This document shows, piece after piece, positions 10,731 through 24,321 of a DNA stretch of 64,000 nt. Source of the stretch: Bimuria novae-zelandiae CBS 107.79 (Eukaryota; Ascomycota; Dothideomycetes; Pleosporales; Didymosphaeriaceae); assembly GCA_010015655.1 (NCBI GenBank), contig ML976756.1, positions 90,246 through 154,245 of the forward strand, in the 5' to 3' direction. Made by a program: the position numbers and the translations under genes. Within the stretch, counting starts at the first letter, position 1, and the number at the start of each line of letters is the position of its first letter. The notes below the pieces were generated by a model. It was given only the letters and a program-made list of their open reading frames with translations, was not told where the DNA came from and did not search any database.

Positions 10731-11408
10731 TCAAGCCGCAGGCGCCTCCTGCACTCGTGCCATCTGCATCGTCTCCCTGCCCGCCTGTCCGTACTGCGCC
10801 GCTTCCTCCCCTCTGCGCTTCTCCCGCCCGACAACTTCTTTCTCCGCCTGCACCAGCGCGCATGTTGAGCAGAACACGGCTTTCAGGATGTCCTCATCGA
10901 GCCCGTTTGTAATATTGTACCGCGACCGCGTTTTGTACAGCAGCACGGTGAGAAGGGCCAATGGGACCGGGCACATGTACATGCCGCTGCAGAAGAAGCC
11001 CCAACATCGGATGTTGCAGCAGGCGGAGTAGTCTTTTAACTGCGTGTCCGAGGGGTGTGAGAGGCGGTGGGAAGTGCGGGCGTAGATGATGCAGGGGCAG
11101 CATAGGGCGTAGCAACCTATGTGCGTCAACCACCGAGGTCAAGTTCAAAGCTGCTAGACGAGGCAGGGTAGGGAGGTGCTGTGCGTGGTGGTGTGTATGA
11201 AGGAGGAGGAGAGGGAAGACGTACAAAGCCCCGGATTCGGCGAGCAGCATTGGCATAGCTTGTTCTCCCATTCGTTTTCAAATAAACCGTTGTTTATGAG
11301 CGCCATCTGGGACATGGACAGGACGGTGTCGAGGGTCTGGGTTGGGACGCGCTGCGGTGGTTGGGTTGCTGGTATCCGGGGGGTTTGCGGTGGAGAAGAC
11401 ATGCTCAA
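10731..11408 (-). CDS. PLAC8 family (Cys-rich) protein
   Basis: PLAC8/DUF614 proteins are small Cys-rich membrane-associated proteins linked to cell-size control and metal (cadmium) resistance in plants and fungi; the exact role here is unknown. Two exons, 11408-11225 and 11116-10731, with a 108-bp intron (GTACGT...CATAG), give 189 residues. Splicing creates the family motif: WENKLCQCC, then NPGLC joined to CYALCCPCIIYAR. It is followed by the second Cys block (CCNIRCWGFFCSGMYMC), a hydrophobic stretch, and the ending RYNITNGLDEDILKAVFCST with CALVQAEKEV. N-terminus is Pro/Thr/Gln-rich. The first ATG was taken as start; another Met two codons on is equally possible. The 3' end faces the acyltransferase gene. 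Confidence 0.88.
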
Positions 11409-12127
11409 TGATGGAGGGGTGGTGGGTGTGGTGGATGAGTGGATGCTGGGAGAGTGGGCGGAAAGTGCGTGTGTTTTGTAAGGCGGTGGGTAGTGGCGAC
11501 TTGTGAGTACCGGGCAGTGGCTACTTGCGATGCATCAGGTATTATGCCCTTCAGTCTTTCGCCGCATACACGTGGGCGGCGTTGTAGGCATCAACACATT
11601 GGCAATCTCAACACAAGCGGAATCCATGTAACGATGGTGGGCAGATTCGGTTTTCAAGAAGCTTGCGAAGCTCTCAGGTTGAGATGAGGAGACTGAAGGG
11701 TATTACCTACACTACGAAATTTAGTTAGAGTAGTTCTTTCTAGATATCCTAGATTGGTGTGTTTGTTTGTTGAGTTGGATGTATGTCTTTCCACTCGACT
11801 TTCAGGCAGTCCTTGATTGATATATTGCTTCAAACCGGGAAGTAAGAAGTCTAGAGATGGCACGCACCATCAGCTCTTCCTTATAACACAAAAGCTAATT
11901 TTAGAAGGCACATCACAATACATTCGTGGTTTCGCCCTCACAGCGTAACAGCGCAATCCAAACTCATCGTACGTATACCAAACCCATTGGGTCGTATGCT
12001 TTGATTCAGCGCCTAGTCTCTACCTATCTAGGCTCCCTGTCCACAACACTATCCCCACGCCGAACATACCACCAACCTTGGAACCATGCAACCCACTCAC
12101 TGATCCTCGGTGCGTAGCCTACCCACA
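11409..12127. other. Intergenic, PLAC8 promoter side / secreted-protein 3' side
   Basis: 719 bp upstream of the PLAC8 start and downstream of the small secreted protein stop. It should contain the PLAC8 promoter. No other gene, RNA or repeat is recognisable. Confidence 0.45.
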
Positions 12128-12631
12128 TCATGCAGGACACTTCACAATCGCACTCTCAAACGGCTTCGTACCCTGCACGCACTTATTCACTCCGGCCGTG
12201 AACCCCAACACCGGCACCGAGCAAGCCCCGTCGTAGAACAAACTCACTGCGAGCCCGTCAGCCTCTACTCTCTACTACCCTAAAACATCCCTCTCCTTCC
12301 TCTTCCTCCTCAACCAATAGGTCGTACAAATCCAGAAAGGTATAAACCCAGAGAGGAAACTGGGTGGGGGAGGGCGAGACTCACCAGTACATCCCGCATC
12401 CACAGATAGCGTCTTGTACGACACGATAGGCGGCACATTATTGTTGCGGTCGAGCGGCTGACACACATTTATAGCGCCGAAGATAGGGTCCGCGAAGATG
12501 AGGGAGGAGGAGGTGCAGCCGCCGGCGCTGTAGAGGTTTCCTACGGCGTGGAATTCGCCTTGGCGGGGAGAGAGGGGGGTCGCGGCCGCGAGGACTGAGA
12601 GGGCGAGGAGCGTGGGGAGAGCGAGATGCAT
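12128..12631 (-). CDS. Small secreted protein with six cysteines
   Basis: Two exons (12631-12385, 12246-12128) with a 138-bp intron (GTGAGT...GCAG) encode 121 residues. An N-terminal signal peptide is clear (MHLALPTLLALSVLAAATPL), followed by SPRQG, where a Kex2-like or signal cleavage could act. The mature part has six cysteines (GGCTS, NVCQP, AGCTV, GACSV, NKCVQ, VKCPA), enough for three disulfides; the last lies four residues before the stop. No catalytic motif is seen and I do not recognise the family. Size, secretion signal and even Cys count are those of an apoplastic or effector-like protein, but that is inference. Exon 2 is needed for three of the six cysteines, which supports the splice. 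It sits between the PLAC8 gene and a 1.4-kb gene-free stretch. Confidence 0.8.
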
Positions 12632-14045
12632 GATTTTGGGATGGTAGGAGCGAGAATGATAGAGGGGGGTGTTCTGGTGGTGGGGATGTTGAGGGTGGAG
12701 AGGATGGAGGGGGGGTTTTATAGGCGCCTGTGGTGTGGTGTGTGTGTAGTAGAGGTATGGTACCCGAGCATGCCGGTATAATCGTCATTAGAGTATACAC
12801 TCCCTCGTGCTAATGGCGGTAGGCGTTTCTCGAAGCTACCGAAAGCCTCGCTCAAGCCACGCGGTCCGCCCCGACGAACGAGATCCCCACGATGACCGCT
12901 TCCCCGTGCTAGAGAAGACTTTTCTGTGACGAGTTTGCATATCACAAGGATGTAAGCTTAGCATCCACATCAGCTTGCTTAAAAGGAAGAGCTCCTACCA
13001 CTCCATTTCACGCACTCCTTGGTCACTGACTGATCCTGCCACCACACGTGCACCAGCGCGTTCGCGGTTATTGGAACAGGCGGTATGTCTTCACACGGTC
13101 CGCTAGCGGACCACTTTACCCAGTGGTTCGCTTGCCGTAATTAAAACGACGTGGCTGGATAGGAAGATAGGTTTGCGGAGCCGATGGAAGAGGCTGCTAA
13201 TGTGCTGATGCTCAGTAAGGTAACCTTGGCCCCACACGGCCAGCCGCGTACGAGCGCTCCCACGATGACATTCCTCTGCAGAAATGCGCCGCGTCATTTA
13301 GTGCTGTTTAGTATTCAAACCAATCAGATTATCTAATGGCTGCTATATAACTTGAGATTTGTCGTCCCCAACATTTTGCGTGGACTAATTCGTATAAGCA
13401 CATGATTGATTTGATACCACATACACACCCGAAGCATTACAAGTTTTTCAAATCAATGGGAATATCTTCCATGAATATGTCTATCAACTCATGCCCCCTA
13501 GACGCAAGACTCTCCAAGCCCAGGGCCGCAGTCCAATAACCCTAAAGGTTATGTGCATACAGCCATCGTGCTAAAACGATTCACTCTCCCACCCCATAGC
13601 CATGCACCCTAACACTCAACCTCTCCCTCCTTGCTTTGCCGAAAGCTGTGAACTGCTGAAAAAAAAATACGCTAGCTGACAAGAATCGAACTTCGATATA
13701 TATTCTCCTATGGGTATGCGCTCTCTTCGTCGCACTAACACTCTACCGTCGTGGTTATACATTTGGTCCTACAAGGAAGGGGAGTTCAGGTGGTTCATAT
13801 GAAGGAGTGGTGACAGGCTCCATGGACATCGGGGTGTCAGCTCGAGCTGAAGAACACCGAATGACTGGATTGTCCAAAAGAGAGCTGATGGGGGGCACCT
13901 GCAAGCTTGTCCATTGAAGCTCATAGGTGAGTCGGACCTCAACAGCGGCGCATTCACTGCTGAAGCATAATAAGGATCAACCAATAAAACGGATGGCTCG
14001 ATGGCAGGTGGCGGGAAGGAATCCACACTCTGACTGGCTCGAGTT
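12632..14045. other. Intergenic with possible transposon and tRNA-like remnants
   Basis: 1.4 kb between the secreted-protein promoter and the Ies1-like stop. Positions 13349-13376 (GAGATTTGTCGTCCCCAAC) resemble the terminal repeat of the 3598-4722 transposon with a 3-bp insertion. An ATG at about 13490 starts MPPRRKTLQ, like transposase N-termini. On the minus strand, 13672-13760 has a perfect B-box core (GTTCGATTC, 13691-13683) but no matching acceptor stem. No intact gene is visible. Confidence 0.4.
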
Positions 14046-16360
14046 CTAGTCGTACTGCGGCAGCGGTGGCAGGGTATGCCGATCGTACATGCGCTCATCC
14101 TCATCCTCGTCCTCGTCGCTGTCGTCTCGCCTCTCCATGTCATATGCATCCTGCATCTCTTCGTCTTCGTCTGCGAAGTCGTCTTCCCCATTGATCCTCC
14201 CGGGGTCGTTCTCCACGTGCCGGCGAGAACCCTTTGGCTTCGTGCGCACTGCACCTTTATTCTCATCCCAGCTATCCATTCTACGCATCACACGGCTAAG
14301 CATCTTGGCGCGATAGTAACACTCTTCGCCGTAATCGTTCTCCTCCCCGCCAAAATCAATGGGCACTAGCCCCGCTGGGAGAGGAGGCTCGGTTCTCTGG
14401 GTGCGGAGATCCCCATCTTGCTGGTAGGACTCGTTTATGTCCTCCTCGGAGTCGTAGCTGTCCTTGACGCCCTTGCATCGTATCCAGGCGCGTAGGAGTG
14501 GGGCCTGTGCCTGGCGTCGTTTGGCAGCAAGCTTGTACTCCTTACGAATTCCGCGATCGAGAATGACGTCGACGCGACGGCGGCGGTATTGCTCCACAGC
14601 GAGCTGATGCTGGGTCAGTGGACGGGTGCGCTTGTGCGTTGGATCAGAGCCGTTGAGAGGCAGGTAAAATCCGTGAGGTCCGGAAAAGGTTGGGGCATTT
14701 CCAGAAGGCGACTGGCCGTCTTGGAAAGCGGCAGCATCCAACCTGGATTTGAAGCCGCGAGCAGCAGAGGCAACCTTGCGCGACCAGTTCCCACGACCTG
14801 GCCCTTTAGATGCGGGTGTGGAGGCAGGGCTGTCTTCGTTCAGAAGAGTGTTAATTCGCATGTTCGGCGTCGCTTTCTTCCCGGTGTTGTAGACGCTTCC
14901 GGGAGGCGACGCCGAACGCGTGCGGTCTGTGTCGGAGCCATAGTCGCGCTCGACGAGCGATCGCGCAAGCTTGCTTCCACGTCCCCGCGCAGAGCCTCGC
15001 GCACGTTAGCTGATTGGTCACCAACGGGGGACACAGAGATGGAGATATGAAAGAAGAATGAGAGCCATGCCACTTACCGTGTGAGGGCGACTGCCGGTCG
15101 CGACCGGGTGTTGATGCACCGTCGTCGGCCACCACAGAAAAAACGGGGTTCTGGTTGAATGCCTTCTTGTTGGTGCGCTTGGGGCCTGTGACGACGGGCG
15201 CCATGTCGCTCGCCAGGATGACGGTCCTCTCCTTGCGCTTCTGCTCGCCAAACTCCTGCTCCTCGGGCGTGTCGACGTTCTCCAGTGCTTCCTGCTCTGG
15301 CGTCAGGAACTCGAAGGGAGGGCACTTGACGGGCAGGCTGTTGGGGCCCTGGTCCTCTCCCGCGCCGTACTGCCCCGGCCCAAACGGGTTGCGCAGCGCA
15401 TCCTCCTTGGAGAAGTCGCTCTCGAGGTACCACCACATCAGCCACAGGAAGGCCGTGGCCCTGCTGCGGCTGCTGAGATTGGGGCGCATGACGAGGTCGA
15501 AGAAGTCGCGCGGCGGCTGGAAGTGCACCTCGGAGATCTTGGGCGCATACTGCGAGAGCACGAAGATGAGGTTGACGGGGTTCGTCCGCGGAACGGGCTT
15601 GTCCATGATGTCTTCGATGGTGCTCGGCTGCTCCGTGTCTTCGGTCGCGCCCTTGAGGATCGACTTCAGGCGCGGCGCGTCCTGCAGCTGCTTGTACGCG
15701 TTCGGGTCCTGGTGGGCCTGCAGCGAGGGGATCGAGTGGTAGGTCCGCAGCTGGGCGCGCATTTCGGGGAAGACTACACTGGCGTCAGCGGTGCTCGTGG
15801 GTGGGTGCTTGTTGGACCCTACAGTTGAGCGTGGTGTTCATGCGGCCGACGTTGACCAGCAGACACACCATGGCCATGTTGACAGCGGCCGGCCGCTCTG
15901 TCAGCAGCTTGTCCTTGAGAATCTTGCTGCACTTGCTGCTCTTAGCCATAGCGTCCAGGTAGATGTCAGCAAAGGTGAAGCCCTTGTCGCCGTCCATTTT
16001 GGAAAAGACCTTTTGCTCGTCGTCGAAGACATATCGGAGGAAGTCGTACTGGATGTCCTTGCGCCACAGCGGGATGCCGTCGTCCTTCTTCAGATGCCTG
16101 ATCTTGTTGCCCGAGTAGACTGACGACACGCTGCCGTTAGCATTGCGCCGCATCGTCGTGGCGTTTGCCGTGTAGTACGGCCGCTGCGACCTGGCGCCCT
16201 CCTCCGAGTCGCCCTGCCCGGCTTCACTCTCGTCGGGGCCGGGCGTGTTGGGCAGCGACGACGGCGAGGGTCTGGCGTCGTCCATGGGAGTTGGATCGGC
16301 CGCGAGGATGTGTCGCAGGCTGGTGCGCGAGTCGGGTGCCGCTGATGATGGCGCGTCCAT
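14046..16360 (-). CDS. IES1: INO80 chromatin-remodelling complex subunit 1 (Ies1-like)
   Basis: Subunit of the nuclear INO80 remodeller, which slides and edits nucleosomes. Three exons (16360-15823, 15773-15078, 14995-14046) give 727 residues; introns are 49 and 82 bp. The conserved core follows an acidic/Ser-rich N-terminus: KKDDGIPLWRKDIQYDFLRY, FTFADIYLDAMAKSSKCSKI, LLTERPAAVNMAMVCLLVNV, then across the first junction MNTTLN-FFPEMRAQLRTYH. Further on come QYAPKISEVHFQPPRDFFDL and RSRATAFLWLMWWYLESDFS. The C-terminal half has an Arg-rich helix (YRRRRVDVILDRGIRKEY) and a strongly acidic stretch before the end (LPPLPQYD). An upstream in-frame Met (16438) would add a Pro/Cys-rich segment unlike this family, so MDAPSS was chosen. 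Stand-alone gene. Confidence 0.88.
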
Positions 16361-17615
16361 GCTGTTGCGCTTGTGGCAGAGCACTGTGGGCGGCGCAGGT
16401 AGGCAAGCAGGCGGGCAGGCGGGTAAACGGGCAGGCAATCACTCGCTACGCCCAAAAGTTGGTTCCATGATCAATCGAGGTATGAAGTGGAGCAACAGCG
16501 GTAGCGTTCCACGGCCCCAGGCTAGATCGTGGTCCTCGCGCATCTCGCACGTGATCACTGGTACTTTCGCGTAAAGCTGGAAGCTGGCTATACACGACTA
16601 TTTTCGTAATCCATATTTAGCTATCGTATGGTCTACCCTGGGGTTACTTATCACCTTGAACAAGCAATAGACTACAGACCCTAATAGCCCACTTTCACGC
16701 GAGAGATGTATCCATCTCAAGCTTCATCCACGTTCATTTCTGTTTTCACGAGCATCTTGATACGTTGACAAAGTACTTGCATTGAGAGCGGCACATCAAG
16801 CCCCTCCAGACTATTCTACCAAGCCATGATTGTCCTACGCAATGCTTTTTGATGATTCCCACCTCCCTGTCATCAGAGGGTCGCTGTAAATGCCAAATCC
16901 ACCACGAGCTCGCTCGTGCTCACGCAGCCAGAACAGTCATTGAAAACTGGGGGTATCTCCTTGCTTTTGCAAAACCTTCGTGCTTCGTGAAGGCTCATTA
17001 CAGAAAGGATCGACCCGCGTGAACGCCATCTATGTGCGATGGACCACGAAAGCTTCTCCGTCGTCCCAAAACATGGACACTGAGAGCGCTCCCACTTGGG
17101 AGACAGACGACGAAAAAGACGCTCGCCGAGGGGTATGACAGGGAAAAGGAATCGCTTTTGAGCTTAAAACCAAGATGAAAAAGAAGTCGCTGCCATCCGT
17201 CGAAAGCCCGAAAATGAGATCTATCTGGACGCCCCGAGCAGCATTAAGACCAGGAAAGGCGAAGACATAACAAGTTCGTAATGCGTTCCTAGAGGCGAGG
17301 GCCTCGATCGTCTAGGGATCCAGCTCCAGTGGAGGTCGACCGCGCGTATCCTGGGTATGCAGCAGAGCTCGAAATGACGCATGTCTGCAAAGGAACAAAC
17401 TCTATATGCTGGTTGGGGTATGAGTTGCCGAACTTCCGAATGATGGCCGGATGAATCGCAGTGTGAATAAGAAACAGGACAAGCAAAGAAAATCGTTTGA
17501 GGCGTTCAGCATCGTGCAGAAGTGCCTCGGTCGCTAAGAGCGACCTGAAGCCCGGGTATCGTGAATGAAAAGACATTAGATCCGGGGCCTCGTGTGTGGA
17601 TGGACGAAAAGGCGA
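16361..17615. other. Intergenic between Ies1-like 5' end and DED1 3' end
   Basis: 1.25 kb. The part next to 16360 should carry the Ies1-like promoter and the part next to 17615 the DED1 3' UTR. The open frames here have no recognisable protein pattern. No RNA gene or repeat is visible. Confidence 0.45.
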
Positions 17616-20527
<2,912 letters not shown>

Positions 20528-20875
20528 CTACGCCATGCTTTTCTGCTTGTATCCCTGCGACCGGCCGCCAGCACTACGAATAAAGAGAACGCACACCGCC
20601 ACGATAGCACCAATGAAGAAAAACTTCTGCCCAAGTGAAAGACCGTCGTCGACATTGCTGCTAAGATGCTGTACGGGGACTGGGACGGAATCGGAATCGG
20701 AGTTGTCATTTAGCTTGATTGCTGGCTCTGCAACATCGGCTGCGTCCGCCAATGTTTGCTGCGACGTGACATCGAGATTGTCGCCACTAATAGCAGCTTC
20801 CGCTTCGCCATATGTATCTTGAAGAAAGTGAAGTATCAGCGCCTCTCCGTCTGGGTCCGCAGCTATCTTGAGGGT
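20528..20875 (-). CDS. In-frame C-terminal extension of the cyclophilin (membrane anchor)
   Basis: Directly after the KDEL stop the same frame is open for 115 codons to a TAG at 20528. It encodes an acidic linker (TYGEAEAAISGDNLDV, NDNSDSDSVPVPVQ), one hydrophobic helix (GQKFFFIGAIVAVCVLFIRS) and a basic tail (GYKQKSMA). It can be reached by removing a 93-nt intron (20910-20818): donor GTATTC, a CTGAT branch-like site and the acceptor CTTCTTCAAG. Splicing drops the KDEL and TAG and keeps the frame (PPE-DTYGEAEAA). Stop-codon readthrough is the other route. The result would be a membrane-anchored cyclophilin with its catalytic domain in the lumen. It is predicted only; which form is made cannot be seen from DNA. 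Confidence 0.65.
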   Translation of the reverse strand, partial: TLKIAADPDGEALILHFLQDTYGEAEAAISGDNLDVTSQQTLADAADVAEPAIKLNDNSDSDSVPVPVQHLSSNVDDGLSLGQKFFFIGAIVAVCVLFIRSAGGRSQGYKQKSMA

Positions 20876-21782
20876 CTATAGCTCATCTTTATCGGTCTCG
20901 AGTTGAATACCTTCAGGGGGAACCTCCAATTCGCCGCTCTTGGCGATCTTGACCGTCTTCGACGGTTTGTCTCCGGAGCCCTTTGGCGCGTTCTCGATAG
21001 CCTCAACAACATCGTAGCCCTCAAGGACTTCACCGAATACGACGTGGCGACCATCGAGCCACGAGGTGACAACGGTGGTGATGAAGAATTGGGAACCGTT
21101 CGTGTCTAGGCGTCCGTTAGCAGACGCAAGCGTTTTTCTGGTGTCTCATGCTTGCATACCCTTTCCAGAGTTGGCCATGCCTGCGTCTGTCAGTAAAAAA
21201 TCATTGGAGTAGTGGGTGGTGTTGGGTAACTCACTCAGGAGGCCCTTCTTGGAGTGCTTGAGCTTGAAGTTCTCATCAGGGAACTTCTGCCCGTAAATGG
21301 ACTTGCCACCAGTGCCATCACCATTGGTGAAGTCACCGCCCTGGATCATGAAGGACTTGATCACACGGTGGAAGGTCGATCCTTCGTAGCCAAAGCCCTT
21401 CTCGCCGGTGGCGAGAGCACTATATTCGTGAGCGTGATAATAACATTCGAAGTCGTCCATCATACCGGAAATTCTCTGCGGTCTGTTGAGCTGTCAGCTT
21501 GGCCCACGAGCAAGGAATGCCTGTTGGTGTACCTTGGGGACGGTTTTGCCGTAAAGACCAATCACAACGCGACCCAGCTTCTCATCGCCGTGTTCGATAT
21601 CGAAGTAGACCTTGTGGGTGATCTTAGGGCCTACGAACAGCTGTCAATGCCACGTACTCCCTCACTGCATACTCCGTGGTCGCGCACTTACCCTTGGTAG
21701 CTTCGGAGGTCTGTGCGAAGAAAGCAAACGTAATGGTAAGAATCAGCAGAGCTGACACGACAATGCGCTGAAGAGAGGACAT
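20876..21782 (-). CDS. CPR2: ER cyclophilin B (peptidyl-prolyl isomerase) ending in KDEL
   Basis: Cyclophilin-type cis-trans prolyl isomerase that helps fold secretory proteins in the ER lumen. Six exons (21782-21692, 21630-21533, 21482-21466, 21419-21235, 21180-21160, 21105-20876) give 213 residues. Two are microexons of 17 and 21 nt. Signal peptide: [20 protein letters not shown], followed by [11 protein letters not shown]. Core motifs: [83 protein letters not shown]. The catalytic Arg, Phe and Trp of active cyclophilins are present. The chain ends LETDKDEL then TAG, a perfect ER-retention signal. The same frame stays open 115 codons beyond that TAG (see 20528-20875). Divergent from uS13m with 206 bp between starts. 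The symbol is a loose guide: yeast has several secretory cyclophilins. Confidence 0.94.
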
Positions 21783-21988
21783 GATGCCTGGTTGATTCCC
21801 GAGTCCAGTTGGGGGGCGTCGTGGGTTTTTATGATCGGGGCCCCTCCGCTCCTGAAACGTGGTGGGATGGTCCCTTCCCGGTTAGTCAGCTCCTTCCGGT
21901 TTCGCGGCCCAGATGAGGCGCGCTTGCAAACTTTAGAAGGCCGGCCAATGCCAACCACAGCAGCACAGTCTGCGACACCACAAATATC
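21783..21988. promoter_or_regulatory. Short divergent promoter, cyclophilin B / uS13m
   Basis: 206 bp separate the two divergent start codons, so both genes must share this region for transcription initiation. No specific factor site can be assigned with confidence. Confidence 0.6.
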
Positions 21989-22462
21989 ATGGTATGGGAG
22001 CAATTAGATCACGCTGCTTGCACTAACTCGTCGTAGCCCTTCATCTCCAACATCAATTTCACCGAGGGGACGCTCGTGAAGGTACACGGCCGACGGTAGC
22101 TCTGAACGAAGATCAGTCTAACAATTGCCCAGCGCTCCCTCGAGACCTTCTTCGGCGTCGGCCCCAAGGTGTCGCAGAGCATCATGGCACGCTTCCACAT
22201 CCAGCCCTGGGCAAAGGTCGGCAGCTTGAAGCAAAGCACACTCCTCGACCTCACGGCTGAGCTGTCAAACATGAAGATCGAGAACGACCTGCGGCGGGAA
22301 GTACAGGAGAACATCAGAAGATTGAGGGACATGGGAGCATATCGAGGGCGAAGACACGCCATGGGGCTGCCGGTGCGCGGACAGCGGACAAGGACACAGA
22401 TTGCAACTGCCAGGAAGCTGAACAAGACGAATCGTGGCGGCGATGGATCATTTGGAATGTAG
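21989..22462 (+). CDS. SWS2: Mitochondrial small-subunit ribosomal protein uS13m
   Basis: Component of the mitochondrial ribosome head that contacts the P-site tRNA. Three exons (21989-21991, 22037-22081, 22133-22462) give 125 residues. The first exon is only the ATG; intron 1 (45 bp) and intron 2 (51 bp) both have a CTAAC branch site and proper GT/AG ends. After splicing: MPFISNINFTEGTLVK, then ETFFGVGPKVSQSIMARFHI, the uS13 helix-two-turns-helix region, and the C-terminal rRNA-binding motif MGAYRGRRHAMGLPVRGQRT with RTQIATARKLNK. Length matches bacterial-type S13. There is no long cleavable presequence. An ATG-only first exon would be missed by simple gene finders. Confidence 0.92.
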
Positions 22463-24321
22463 AGATCGGAGTAACTGTGTACGATATACTGTACGATACC
22501 AAGATATCCCCCGGCTCGAAAATTCGGCGTAGCTGGCGCTCGACACCAAGTATGCATTGTTCGTCAACATGATTGCCAGGCCTGGGATTATATGCGTGTT
22601 TTGCAGCGTAATATCTCAACAGACATCGGACAAAGGACGACGTGTGAGCAGGGACACACGATCATTGCGCCGGTCAGTTCGAATACAGTCCAAGCTTTGC
22701 TCTGGAAGAACAGTCCATTATGGAACGCTGGGTGGCAATGACTGTGTGCTCTTTTCTCCGACGCGACTTTGAATAATTAGCAACCACCTCGCTCTCACGA
22801 GCATTTCCTGGTCAGGGTAGTTGGAAGGATATACATCTACAAGGAAGACTGGACGCGATGCGCCGCGTGGAAATGCTGCTGGTACGTGGTGCTTCAAATC
22901 TGAGGCTGCACATTCTTTTGCGGACTCTCGCGGAGATGAGATGGGTTTTTAGAAAGAAAGAAAGTTGTAACGTGGGAATTCGAGGGCTGGATTTTTTCTT
23001 CCACTGGAGCTGATATCGAAAGCAGTGCATTTTGGGGCTCGTCCGAAGAAGTCACTTGTCTGTCGGTTAGCATCCTCGTGAGGTACCTCAAATGCTCTTA
23101 GATTGTTCCATATGATTATGGCGTCTTGTTTCCAGATACAGCGAAGAGTTTGACCTCTCCAAGACTTGGCGATGGGAAATTCTTGGAATAGTTTCGAGTG
23201 CGCTCGAATACAAGCTGGTCCAGATCTCTTCGCGGTACTTCGACCCGACTGGACGCAGTGGTTTGGAGACCACAATTACTTCGAACTATGACAAGCTCGG
23301 CGGCAATGCGTACCGGATCGTGGGGCAAACCGCCAGAGGATGCAGCAGAAAGAGCGAGCAAATGCAAAAAGAGCATCGCCGCCGTATGTGGGTGTGCGTG
23401 CTTGCAGGCCAGATTTCTCTACACCCCATGTTACACTTCATCTCTGTCTATGTCGTATCACCGAGAGTTGCTATCTTAGTCTCCTTCAATTTCCCGTAGC
23501 GCACAAAGGCAGGTGCAGTAGCGAAGAGACCAACAGAGGCAGTCGACACGCTAGAACTTTGCTAGTCGAGACGGCTGATGCAGCACCGCAACGCATGTAT
23601 ACATATGTAGCAGGCGGCGGCGGCGGCGGCGGCTAGACTTGATACATGTCGGGGCGCGCTCCGGACAGCAAAGTACTGGTTGGCAGTAATCATGCGATGC
23701 GGCCAACTGGTCGCACAGGACATGTCCAAACACAAGGTGTCGTGGCGCTCTCCACGCTACCGTCCCGCACAGTCCTCCCGTTCTGCACTTGAATCGACGA
23801 AAAGGGCCTCGTGATGGTCGCCCTGCAGCTACATGCTCTTGAGTCAAGGGCGGGGTCCACTCTTGGAAAAGCTTCGCGCCCGCCATCAAACACTCTCGCA
23901 GCTAGGCCGCGCCCCGCCAATGAAGTTACAGAAGCGAGCCAGAGTCTCCTTTCCGCACACCTCCTGACGCGCTGGACTGCGAGCAGCGAGCCCACTCTGG
24001 TGTCTGATATGGCAGGGGTGGTACCAGGTGCTGTGAGGGGCGGCCACTGAAAGGAGCTCAGCGAGATGGAGCAAGAGCAAACACGCAGAGGTGGGCGTGT
24101 AGCGTGCCCTTTCGTTTCAGCGCTATTCGCCCGCAGAGGGGGTGACGCAGGAACAAGGGCGGCGGCGGCAGGGCCTGATTATGTACTGTAGCAGTTGCTC
24201 TCTTACAGAACGAGAACCCGTCAATGCGCACGCACTTCGACTGTTGCAGATTGTATGCAGTCTAGATCGGGTGCCGGGGCTAGGCTTGTTTGAGGCCTGC
24301 CAGCACTCCAACCGAAGGGCC
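22463..24321. other. Intergenic between uS13m and the RhoGAP gene
   Basis: 1.86 kb. Several open frames exist on both strands but none looks like a protein I recognise. A (GGC)7 microsatellite lies at 23613-23633. The last few hundred bases should be the RhoGAP promoter; the frame of that gene is open back to about 24142. Confidence 0.45.
23613..23633. repeat. (GGC)7 microsatellite
   Basis: Seven perfect GGC units in non-coding DNA upstream of the RhoGAP gene. Confidence 0.9.

Noticed and set aside
13490..13560. ATGCCCCCTAGACGCAAGA as a second copy of the pogo transposase start
   Set aside because: Only about 18 bases match the start at 5142 and similarity stops at once; basic MPP(K/R)RK starts are common. 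Kept only as a note.
16162..16470. Plus-strand frames opposite the Ies1-like 5' exon
   Set aside because: Shadow frames of a conserved gene with good splice structure.
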